DNA of 8,582 nucleotides from Caryophanales bacterium UBA3260 (GTDB lineage Bacteria; Bacillota_I; Bacilli_A; RF39; UBA660): assembly GCA_002362595.1 (NCBI GenBank), contig DEUO01000051.1, positions 1 to 8,582 of the forward strand, written 5' to 3'. A model generated the notes under the pieces. The model did no database searches, had not been told where the DNA came from, and saw only the letters and a list, made by a program, of their open reading frames with translations. The position numbers were made by a program, and so were the translations under genes. Of the stretch, positions 1 to 5,223 are shown piece by piece. Within the stretch, counting starts at the first letter, position 1. The number at the start of each line of letters is the position of its first letter.

Positions 1-830
1 AATTTAATACTAATCCAATTATATTGGGAGTAAATAAAGATGAACCATTTATTAAAAATTTAGATTATAATTTATCATTATTAAAAGAAAATGAACTTAT
101 AATAGATGAGGTATATGCTAAAAAGAATAACATTTCTAAAGGAGATTTAATAACATTAAATTTAGGATTCGTTGATTTTAAAAAGGATTATAAAGTAGTC
201 GGATATATGAATAGTGTTGATTTTAATACTTCAAGAAATTGTATATTAATTAATCGAGATACATTTGTAAAAAATATAACAGATATTCCAGTAAGAATAA
301 ATATTAAAACTAAAGAAGGAACTGATTTAATCAAATTAAAAGATAACATCGAAAAAAAATTGGATGAAAATAGTATAAATATTATGACGTATGAGGAATA
401 TGTAGCAATCCAAGCTGAGTCAACTTCTGAAACGATGAGCCTTGTATATGCAATTGTTGGGATGGCTATAATATTATCTTTTGTTGGAGTAATTAATAAT
501 CAAATAATTGGATTCTTAAAGCGTAAAAAGGAATTGGCTATTTTAAATTCAACATGTATGAGTAAAAATCAAATAGCTAGACTTCTAATAAGTGAAACAT
601 TAATAACTAATTTTACATCATGCTTAATATCACTTGTAGTTGGCTTTCTAATGACAAATATATTAAGTAAAGCTTTAGAAAGTATGTCATTATTTATAGA
701 AATGAATTTTAACTTTATTCTGAGTATGAAATTTATAGCTATAGTGTTTATAATTTTACTTATAACTTTAATAGTTCCGATAAAAAGACTAATAAATATG
801 CAAGTAATAGATGAAATAAAATATGAATAG
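1..830 (+). CDS. ABC transporter permease, FtsX/MacB family (3' part only)
   Basis: The frame is open to the left edge (first whole codon at position 3), so the true start lies outside; about 275 C-terminal residues are visible. The TTG at 24 is an internal Leu codon, not a start. The first part has the flavour of a MacB-type extracytoplasmic domain (an 'IIDEVYAKKNNISKGDLITL' stretch, then 'KVVGY'). Three hydrophobic segments follow, encoded at about 432-510, 580-665 and 715-785. After the first comes the cytoplasmic 'RKKELAILNSTCMSKNQIARLL' type stretch, which matches the FtsX-domain coupling region (usually R-R/K-E-x-A-x-L-x-x-x-G-M-S). The ATPase begins 8 bp after the stop, so the two form one transporter. 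Family members export peptides or lipoproteins or transmit mechanical signals to the envelope; the substrate cannot be told here. Confidence 0.88.
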   Translation, partial: FNTNPIILGVNKDEPFIKNLDYNLSLLKENELIIDEVYAKKNNISKGDLITLNLGFVDFKKDYKVVGYMNSVDFNTSRNCILINRDTFVKNITDIPVRINIKTKEGTDLIKLKDNIEKKLDENSINIMTYEEYVAIQAESTSETMSLVYAIVGMAIILSFVGVINNQIIGFLKRKKELAILNSTCMSKNQIARLLISETLITNFTSCLISLVVGFLMTNILSKALESMSLFIEMNFNFILSMKFIAIVFIILLITLIVPIKRLINMQVIDEIKYE

Positions 831-838
831 GTGATTAT

Positions 839-1513
839 ATGGAAAATAAAATAATAAAAGTAAAAAATTTAACAAAAGTATTTTCTAATAAAAAGACTTT
901 AAATAAGGTTTTAGATAACGTTTCATTAGAAATAAATAGTGGAGAATTTGTCTCTCTTATGGGAGCATCTGGTAGTGGTAAATCAACATTACTATATTTA
1001 ATAGGAGGACTAGATAAACCCACATCAGGTAGTGTTTATATTAATGATCAAGATATTAATAAATTAAAAGAGAAAGATGTTTCTAAATTAAGAAGAGAAG
1101 ATATTGGATTTGTTTTTCAATTTTATAATTTAGTAGCTAACTTAAATGTTGAAGAAAATATTCTTCTTCCAGTAATAATGGATGGTAAAAAAGAATCAGC
1201 ATATCAAGAACGTTTAGATAAATTATTAAAGATAATTGGACTAGATACAAAAAGAAAACATCTTCCTCATGAATTATCAGGTGGAGAACAACAAAGAGTT
1301 TCAATTGCTCGTGCTATAATATTAAGTCCTAAGATAGTTTTAGCAGATGAACCAACAGGTAATTTAGATAGTAAATCAGGCAAAGAAGTTATGAATCTTT
1401 TTAAGAAAATAAATGAAGAAGAAAAAATAACTATTTTACAAGTAACGCATTCTGAGGGATCAGCTAAATACGGAAATAGAATTTTAAAATTAAAAGATGG
1501 AAAGATAGAATAA
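839..1513 (+). CDS. ABC transporter ATP-binding protein, MacB/LolD/BceA-like
   Basis: This 224-residue ATPase has all the expected motifs: Walker A GASGSGKST (42-50), Q-loop Q94 in 'FVFQFYNL', signature LSGGEQQR (146-153), Walker B IVLADE (166-171), D-loop 'GNLDS' and switch H204. The 'FQFYNL...T.EN..LP' and 'DEPTGNLD' wording is typical of the MacB/LolD/BceA group that partners FtsX-type permeases, which fits the permease ending 8 bp upstream. The start is ATG 839, preceded by AGGTGA (829-834) that overlaps the permease stop codon, so the two genes are probably translated together. It would power the permease from the cytoplasmic side. No clear strong terminator follows. Which MacB-type subgroup it belongs to (export, lipoprotein release or peptide resistance) is not resolved. 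Confidence 0.95.
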   Translation: MENKIIKVKNLTKVFSNKKTLNKVLDNVSLEINSGEFVSLMGASGSGKSTLLYLIGGLDKPTSGSVYINDQDINKLKEKDVSKLRREDIGFVFQFYNLVANLNVEENILLPVIMDGKKESAYQERLDKLLKIIGLDTKRKHLPHELSGGEQQRVSIARAIILSPKIVLADEPTGNLDSKSGKEVMNLFKKINEEEKITILQVTHSEGSAKYGNRILKLKDGKIE

Positions 1514-1542
1514 TATTTTTTTAGCCTTTTTTCTTTAACTAA

Positions 1543-1560
1543 ATTTGGTAATTACGAAAT
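1543..1560. other. Imperfect 18-bp dyad, possible operator
   Basis: An ATTTG-GTAATTAC-GAAAT dyad pairs at 8 of 9 symmetric positions around 1551/1552, with a single G/G mismatch; GTAATTAC is a perfect 8-bp palindrome. It lies between the ABC ATPase and the UcpA-like gene, about 115 bp upstream of the latter's -10. It could bind a dimeric regulator, but palindromes of this size also arise by chance in AT-rich DNA. Confidence 0.25.
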
Positions 1561-1650
1561 ATATAAATGATAATATAAAAGTAATTAAAATTTGAAAAAA
1601 TATTTAGAAACGAATATTGTGGTATTAAAAAAATGTAAAAAGATGTCTAC

Positions 1651-1673
1651 AAGAATAAAATAAGATTCTTTTT
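1651..1673 (+). terminator. Weak hairpin with T-run, possible terminator or operator
   Basis: AAGAAT (1651-1656) and ATTCTT (1665-1670) form a 6-bp inverted repeat with an 8-nt loop, and the right arm runs into TTTTT (1669-1673). It could weakly end the upstream ABC transcript. Because it ends just before the -10 of the next gene, it could instead be an operator. The stem is almost all A-T, so confidence is low. Confidence 0.25.
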
Positions 1674-1674
1674 A

Positions 1675-1690
1675 TGTTATAATTTATAAT
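1675..1690 (+). promoter_or_regulatory. Promoter of the UcpA-like gene (extended -10)
   Basis: TGTTATAAT (1675-1683) is a perfect extended -10 (TGnTATAAT). Transcription would start near 1690, giving a leader of about 19 nt before ATG 1709 with the AGAGGAGAG ribosome site at 1691-1699. A second TATAAT at 1685-1690 would place the start inside that ribosome site and is less likely. I see no good -35 at the usual distance, which the extended -10 could make up for. Confidence 0.5.
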
Positions 1691-1708
1691 AGAGGAGAGA
1701 TAAAATAA

Positions 1709-2506
1709 ATGAGAAAATTAGAAAATAAAGTTGCGATTGTTACAGGTGGAGCAATGGGTAATGGACTAGGTATTGTAAAAGTATTTTTGAAATATGGAGC
1801 AAAGATAGCTATTTTAGATTATGCTGATAAGTTAGATGAAACTTTAAGAAAGTTAAAAGATGAATATCCTGAATCTGAAGTTATTGGATATAAAGTAGAT
1901 ATTAGAGATAAGAATCGTGTTAAGGAATGTGTAGATGCTGTTGCAGCTAAGTATGGAAGGATTGATGTACTCGTTAATAATGCTGGAGTTGCTCGTTTAG
2001 AAGAGTTTGAGACAATGTCTGATGAAATTAGAGATTTTCATTTTGATATTAATATTAAAGGAACTTGGAATGTAACTCAGGCAGTTGTTCCATATATGAA
2101 AAAGAATGAATCATCAAGTATTGTAAATCTTTCAAGTGTTACAGGACCTATGGTTGCTGATAGTGGAGAAGTTGCTTATGCTACAACTAAAGCTGCTATA
2201 TTGGGTTTTTCAAAAGCTATTGCTGTAGAACTAGTTAATGATCATATTAGATCAAATGCTATTTTACCTGGATATATTTTAACACCAATGGTTGAAGGAA
2301 TAGGTAAAGATACTAATCCAGATAATCCTCAAGAAGTTATTGATGGTATTGCTGCTGGAATACCAATGGGTAGATTAGGTACAATAGAAGAATTAGGAGA
2401 ACTTGCAGCGTTTTTAGCAAGTAACGAATCATCATATATAACAGGTCATGAATTTGTAATTGATGGAGGTAGTACATTACCTGAAACAATGAGTGTGGGA
2501 ATTTAA
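1709..2506 (+). CDS. ucpA: Short-chain dehydrogenase/reductase, UcpA-like
   Basis: This 265-residue classical SDR has cofactor motif T12-G-x3-G17-x-G19, D37 at the end of the second beta strand (an acidic residue there usually favours NAD(H)), D64, NNAG (90-93), and the full catalytic tetrad N115, S143, Y157 and K161, plus P187-G188. From memory the closest match is E. coli UcpA (263 aa), sharing 'RDFH.DINIKG.WNVT', 'GELAAFLAS.ESSY.TG' and the tail 'VIDGGSTLPET.SVGI'. UcpA is an oxidoreductase linked to furfural tolerance, with an uncertain natural substrate. The start is ATG 1709, with AGGAGA at 1693-1698. It is a single-gene unit between its own promoter and a strong terminator, with no obvious pathway partner nearby. 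SDR membership is near certain; the UcpA assignment is likely. Confidence 0.93.
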   Translation: MRKLENKVAIVTGGAMGNGLGIVKVFLKYGAKIAILDYADKLDETLRKLKDEYPESEVIGYKVDIRDKNRVKECVDAVAAKYGRIDVLVNNAGVARLEEFETMSDEIRDFHFDINIKGTWNVTQAVVPYMKKNESSSIVNLSSVTGPMVADSGEVAYATTKAAILGFSKAIAVELVNDHIRSNAILPGYILTPMVEGIGKDTNPDNPQEVIDGIAAGIPMGRLGTIEELGELAAFLASNESSYITGHEFVIDGGSTLPETMSVGI

Positions 2507-2530
2507 AAAGTGAAATTTATTTCACTTTTT
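2505..2530 (+). terminator. Strong terminator after the UcpA-like gene
   Basis: AAAAAGTGAAA (2505-2515) and TTTCACTTTTT (2520-2530) form a perfect 11-bp stem with a 4-nt TTTA loop. The right arm ends in TTTTT, and the left arm starts inside the TAA stop codon. The A-run opposite the T-run means it could also work on the other strand. Confidence 0.88.
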
Positions 2531-2594
2531 ATTTATATATCAAATTTGTAATATTAAATAATACTAAAATAACGATATTAAGTCTTTATATTAG

Positions 2595-2600
2595 TATAAT
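2595..2600 (+). promoter_or_regulatory. Alternative -10 box upstream of the small peptide
   Basis: A perfect TATAAT lies 84 bp before ATG 2684, but no convincing -35 precedes it and it would give a leader of about 77 nt. The promoter at 2630-2662 fits better with the short leaders seen elsewhere in the window. It is listed because both could be used. Confidence 0.25.
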
Positions 2601-2629
2601 TAAAATATAAATTTTTAATAATTTATAAA

Positions 2630-2662
2630 TGTAACTTAAAAGTAACAGTAAAAAGATAAAAT
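2630..2662 (+). promoter_or_regulatory. Promoter with OmpR-family direct-repeat box (WalR/PhoP-like)
   Basis: TGTAAC (2630-2635), five bases, then AGTAAC (2641-2646) differs in one base from the WalR consensus known from Bacillus (TGTWAH-N5-TGTWAH). GTAACA (2642-2647) is followed by exactly 9 bp and then TAAAAT (2657-2662), a 5/6 match to the -10. Transcription would start near 2669, right before the ribosome site AAAGGAAG (2670-2677). The same repeat-N9-TAAAAT geometry occurs at 4265-4285. The repeats cover the -35 region, as expected for an activator-dependent promoter. The boxes are visible; the regulator's identity is inference. Confidence 0.45.
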
Positions 2663-2683
2663 GATTATGAAAGGAAGAAGTAG

Positions 2684-2761
2684 ATGAAAAAGAAATTATT
2701 TATTATAGTTGGATTAAGTGCAATAGCAGCTTTATGTTTTGCCGCTATTAATCGTAGATGA
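2684..2761 (+). CDS. Small membrane peptide, 25 aa, unknown function
   Basis: This 25-codon frame starts at ATG 2684 with a good ribosome site, AAAGGAAG (2670-2677, 6-nt spacer), and ends in tandem stops TGA-TAA. The product begins MKKK, has a single hydrophobic stretch from about residue 5 to 22 (LFIIVGLSAIAALCFAAI), and ends NRR: one membrane helix with positive charges at both ends. The terminal GCC-GCT-ATT codons and one Cys are the only other features. It is 31 bp upstream of the glycosyltransferase start, in a different frame, and very probably on the same mRNA. It could be a small membrane protein that modulates the glycosyltransferase, or a leader peptide affecting its translation. 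I do not recognise a family. The glycosyltransferase has its own anchor, so this is not its missing N-terminus. Confidence 0.55.
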   Translation: MKKKLFIIVGLSAIAALCFAAINRR

Positions 2762-2780
2762 TAAGAATGATAAAGTAAAA

Positions 2781-2786
2781 GAGAGG
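2781..2786 (+). promoter_or_regulatory. Ribosome binding site fixing the glycosyltransferase start
   Basis: GAGAGG lies 6 nt before ATG 2793. The frame extends upstream to a TTG at 2739, but that codon has no ribosome site and would add 18 polar residues ahead of the membrane anchor, so 2793 is preferred. Confidence 0.75.
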
Positions 2787-2792
2787 TATTCT

Positions 2793-3485
2793 ATGAAGAA
2801 GTTTCTTAATTTCTTGTTTTTAATAATAGTAATTTTATTATTGATATCTGGTATTTATATTTATAATGGATATAGTATGTATAAAAAAGCTTTAGATGAT
2901 TACTCAATAAAAGACAAAGTAGCAAGTATAAAATCGGTAGAATCTTATAGTAGATTAGAAGAGTTACCTAAAATTTATATAAATGCGGTAATAGCTATCG
3001 AAGATCATCGATTTTATAAACATAATGGTATTGATGTTATTTCTATTGGACGAGCTTTATATCATGATTTAAAAAATAAAAGTTTTGATGAAGGCGGTAG
3101 TACTATAACTCAACAACTTGCTAAGAATATTTATTTTTCGCAGGAAAAGAAAATAGAAAGAAAGATTGCTGAAGTGTTTATGGCTTTTAAGTTAGAACAT
3201 AATTTAGAAAAAGATGAAATATTAGAATTATATTTAAATACTAGTTATTTTGGTAATGGATATTATACAGTTAAAGAAGCAAGTATGGGATATTTTAGCA
3301 AAGAACCTGCTTATATGACAGATTATGAAAGTACACTTTTAGCTGGAATACCTAATGCTCCTTCTATTTATGGTGAAGACATGAATTTAGCACATGAAAG
3401 GCAAAAACAAATATTAGAATTAATGGTTGAATATAGATATCTTTCTTTAGAAGAAAAGGAAAAAATCTTAGAAGAAATTGGATAA
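2793..3485 (+). CDS. Monofunctional peptidoglycan glycosyltransferase (GT51)
   Basis: It polymerises lipid II into glycan strands at the outer face of the membrane. From ATG 2793 it is 230 residues: an N-terminal anchor (about 5-24) after MKK, then one GT51 domain with all five motifs: I, EDHRFYKHNG (70-79; E70 is the expected catalytic base); II, GGSTITQQLAKN (101-112); III, ERKIAE (122-127; E127 the second glutamate); IV, EILELYLNTSYFGNG (142-156); V, ESTLLAGIPNAPSIY (179-193). It stops straight after this domain, so there is no transpeptidase part as in class A PBPs; length and architecture match MtgA/SgtB-type enzymes. Monofunctional enzymes often serve as supplementary polymerases under wall stress. 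It is preceded by the 25-residue peptide and an OmpR-type repeat promoter, and closed by a terminator at 3491-3521. Confidence 0.94.
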   Translation: MKKFLNFLFLIIVILLLISGIYIYNGYSMYKKALDDYSIKDKVASIKSVESYSRLEELPKIYINAVIAIEDHRFYKHNGIDVISIGRALYHDLKNKSFDEGGSTITQQLAKNIYFSQEKKIERKIAEVFMAFKLEHNLEKDEILELYLNTSYFGNGYYTVKEASMGYFSKEPAYMTDYESTLLAGIPNAPSIYGEDMNLAHERQKQILELMVEYRYLSLEEKEKILEEIG

Positions 3486-3490
3486 TTAGA

Positions 3491-3521
3491 AAGGCAAATC
3501 AATATAGTGATTTGTTTTTTT
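3491..3521 (+). terminator. Terminator after the glycosyltransferase
   Basis: CAAATCA (3495-3501) pairs with TGATTTG (3508-3514) over a 6-nt loop. The stem can extend outward through two G-U and two A-U pairs, and seven T's (3515-3521) follow. It begins 5 nt after the stop codon. Confidence 0.85.
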
Positions 3522-3524
3522 ATG

Positions 3525-3550
3525 TATAAATGTAATCTTTGATGTATAAT
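3525..3550 (+). promoter_or_regulatory. Promoter of the response-regulator gene
   Basis: TATAAT at 3545-3550 would start transcription near 3557, about 17 nt before ATG 3574, like the other short leaders here. No good -35 is seen. Instead TATAAATGTAA (3525-3535), identical to 2624-2634 in the glycosyltransferase promoter, and a second ATGTA at 3542 lie upstream. The first match could be a half-site for autoregulation, although its distance to the -10 differs by 2 bp from the other two promoters. Confidence 0.4.
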
Positions 3551-3564
3551 AAAAAATGAAATGT

Positions 3565-3569
3565 GGTGA
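3565..3569 (+). promoter_or_regulatory. Ribosome binding site fixing the response-regulator start
   Basis: GGTGA lies 4 nt before ATG 3574. The in-frame ATG at 3556 has no ribosome site, sits at the predicted transcription start, and would add six residues ahead of the normal receiver N-terminus 'MKTILIVEDD'. Confidence 0.7.
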
Positions 3570-3573
3570 CATA

Positions 3574-4227
3574 ATGAAAACTATTCTTATCGTTGAAGAT
3601 GATTCAAGTATTCATAAAATATTAGAAGAAATGCTTATAAGTGAAAGATATAATATCTTAAATGCTTATTCTGGTACTGAAGCTTTAATGATAATTGAAA
3701 AGAATAATATAGATTTAATTCTTTTAGATTTAATGATACCAGGATTATCTGGAGAAGAGCTTATAGGTAAAGTAAATTATCTTCCAATAATTGTTATAAG
3801 CGCCAAGATAAATACTGAAGATAAAGTGAATTGTTTGCTTAAAGGAGCTAACGATTATATTACAAAACCATTTGATAAGAATGAACTTTTAGCTCGTATT
3901 AAAGTTCAATTAAGAATGAATTCTAGTAACAAGGATTTAGAATATAATGAGTTGAAATTATTATCTGATAAACACACTTTACTTATCAATGAAAATAAAG
4001 TTAACTTAACAAAAACAGAATACGCTATTTTAAAACAGCTACTATTAAATACTAAGGAAGTAGTAACTAAAAATAGACTTCTTGATTTAATATCTCTAGA
4101 TACAGAAGACTGTAATGAAGAATCCTTAAGAGTTCATATTAGTAACTTAAGAAGAAAAATAAGAAAATACACTGACATTGAGTATATAGAATCTGTTTGG
4201 GGGATTGGTTTTAAAATAAAAGAATAA
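3574..4227 (+). CDS. OmpR/PhoB-family response regulator
   Basis: A 217-residue two-domain regulator. The receiver (about 1-115) has acidic residues E8, D9 and D10, phospho-acceptor D52 in 'LILLDLMIPG', switch S76 and K98 in 'YITKPF'. The C-terminal winged-helix domain (about 122-217) has 'LTKTEYAILKQLLLN' at its N-terminal end, 'VTKNRLLDLI', the recognition region 'EESLRVHISNLRRKIRKY', and the wing ending 'IESVWGIGFKIKE'. All key residues are intact, so it should be a normal phosphorylation-dependent DNA binder. The likely partner kinase is at 6054-6935, separated by the two transporter genes. Four direct repeats starting 4 bp after its stop are a natural target. The closest wording resembles regulators of peptide-resistance transporters, but the ortholog is not resolved. 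Confidence 0.95.
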   Translation: MKTILIVEDDSSIHKILEEMLISERYNILNAYSGTEALMIIEKNNIDLILLDLMIPGLSGEELIGKVNYLPIIVISAKINTEDKVNCLLKGANDYITKPFDKNELLARIKVQLRMNSSNKDLEYNELKLLSDKHTLLINENKVNLTKTEYAILKQLLLNTKEVVTKNRLLDLISLDTEDCNEESLRVHISNLRRKIRKYTDIEYIESVWGIGFKIKE

Positions 4228-4230
4228 ATC

Positions 4231-4285
4231 TTAACAATTTCTTAACAAATAATTAACCATTTTCTTAACACTTTTTTATTAAAAT
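4231..4285 (+). promoter_or_regulatory. Four-repeat TTAACA operator and promoter of the ABC-kinase operon
   Basis: TTAACA (4231-4236), TTAACA (4242-4247), TTAACC (4253-4258) and TTAACA (4265-4270) lie on the same strand at 11, 11 and 12 bp steps, one per helical turn. Nine bases later is TAAAAT (4280-4285), a likely -10, giving a start near 4292 and a leader of about 17 nt. There is no standard -35; repeats 3-4 cover that region. Such tandem repeats (as in the Bacillus PhoP box) bind OmpR/PhoB-family regulators, and the gene ending at 4227 encodes one. I infer that it activates this operon, including its own kinase. Confidence 0.7.
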
Positions 4286-4308
4286 GAATATCGGAAAGGA
4301 GAGAGATT

Positions 4309-5223
4309 ATGGAAACAATTTTAGAAACAAATAATCTTGAAAAAAAGTATAAGGATTTTAAAGCCTTAAATCACACCAATATTCATATTGAGAAGGGTGC
4401 AATATATGGTCTTATAGGTAAAAATGGTGCTGGTAAGACAACTCTTATAAGAATAATATGTGGTTTACAAGAACCTACAAACGGGACATATACTATTTAC
4501 GGAGTAGATAATAAAAGTAGTAATATAGCAAGTGTTAGAGAAAGAATGGGGGCAATTATTGAAACTCCATCTATTTATGGTGAAATGACAGCCAGAGATA
4601 ATTTAATTGAACAATATAAATTAGTAGGAATGCCAGAATATGATGGTATAGATGATTTATTAAAATTAGTTGGATTAGAAAATACTGGTAAGAAAAAAGC
4701 TAAAAATTTTTCTTTAGGAATGAAACAAAGACTAGGCATTGCCATTGCTCTTGCAAGTCACCCAGACTTTTTAATTTTAGATGAACCAATAAATGGACTT
4801 GATCCAACAGGAATAATCGAAATTAGAGAACTAATATTAAATCTAAATAAGAAAAATAATATAACTATTTTGATTTCTAGTCATTATTTAGATGAATTAT
4901 CTAAAATAGCTACTCATTATGGATTTTTAGATAATGGAACTTTAATAAAAGAAATAAGTAGCGAAGAACTTATGAAAAAAATGGAACATAAAATTGAATT
5001 AAAAGTAAATTATCAAAAAGATTTTGTTAAATATTTTGAAACAAATGGTATAAATTATGAAGTAGTAGATAAAGAAACAATTAATGTATATGGTGAACAA
5101 AATTTATCTAAGTTTATTGCAAAATTAACTAAAAATAATTTAGAAGCAGAAGAAATACATGAGTACGAAGAGTCGTTGGAAAATTATTTTATCAATTTGA
5201 TTGAAGGTGTTAAAAATGATTAG
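4309..5223 (+). CDS. ABC transporter ATPase, BcrA/LanF-type peptide resistance
   Basis: This 304-residue ATPase has Walker A GKNGAGKTT (37-45), signature FSLGMKQR (133-140), Walker B FLILDE (153-158), D-loop 'INGLDP' and switch H191. The usual Q-loop glutamine is replaced by E85 in 'GAIIETPSIY', the 'E-loop' known from ATPases of lantibiotic self-protection and bacitracin transporters. After the nucleotide-binding domain (to about 215) comes a roughly 85-residue C-terminal extension, also usual in BcrA relatives. The start is ATG 4309 with AAAGGAG at 4295-4301. It overlaps the permease gene by 8 bp and lies between a response regulator and a histidine kinase, the classic arrangement for inducible resistance to cell-wall-active peptides. 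No biosynthetic peptide gene is visible, so resistance rather than producer immunity is more likely. Confidence 0.92.
   Translation: METILETNNLEKKYKDFKALNHTNIHIEKGAIYGLIGKNGAGKTTLIRIICGLQEPTNGTYTIYGVDNKSSNIASVRERMGAIIETPSIYGEMTARDNLIEQYKLVGMPEYDGIDDLLKLVGLENTGKKKAKNFSLGMKQRLGIAIALASHPDFLILDEPINGLDPTGIIEIRELILNLNKKNNITILISSHYLDELSKIATHYGFLDNGTLIKEISSEELMKKMEHKIELKVNYQKDFVKYFETNGINYEVVDKETINVYGEQNLSKFIAKLTKNNLEAEEIHEYEESLENYFINLIEGVKND
5204..5209 (+). promoter_or_regulatory. Ribosome binding site fixing the permease start
   Basis: AAGGTG lies 6 nt before ATG 5216, inside the end of the ATPase gene. A TTG at 5201 is in frame but sits just before this site and has none of its own, so 5216 is preferred. 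Confidence 0.75.

Noticed and set aside
24..26. TTG as the start of the first gene
   Set aside because: The same frame is open upstream to the edge and no ribosome site precedes it; the permease is simply cut by the window.
835..1023. Open frame of 62 codons on the - strand
   Set aside because: It is antisense to the Walker A half of the ABC ATPase, which has complete family motifs; a shadow of that gene.
1592..1663. Possible small frame starting TTG 1592 in the gap before the UcpA-like gene
   Set aside because: No ribosome site, lysine-rich low-complexity product and no neighbours supporting it.
2759..2761. TGA read as Trp (recoded genetic code)
   Set aside because: TGG is used for Trp in the genes, TGA ends two genes in sensible places (followed by TAA here, overlapping ATG at 7756), and no gene has an internal TGA.
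2739..2792. N-terminal extension of the glycosyltransferase from TTG 2739
   Set aside because: No ribosome site, polar residues ahead of a membrane anchor, and overlap with the small peptide; ATG 2793 has a good site.
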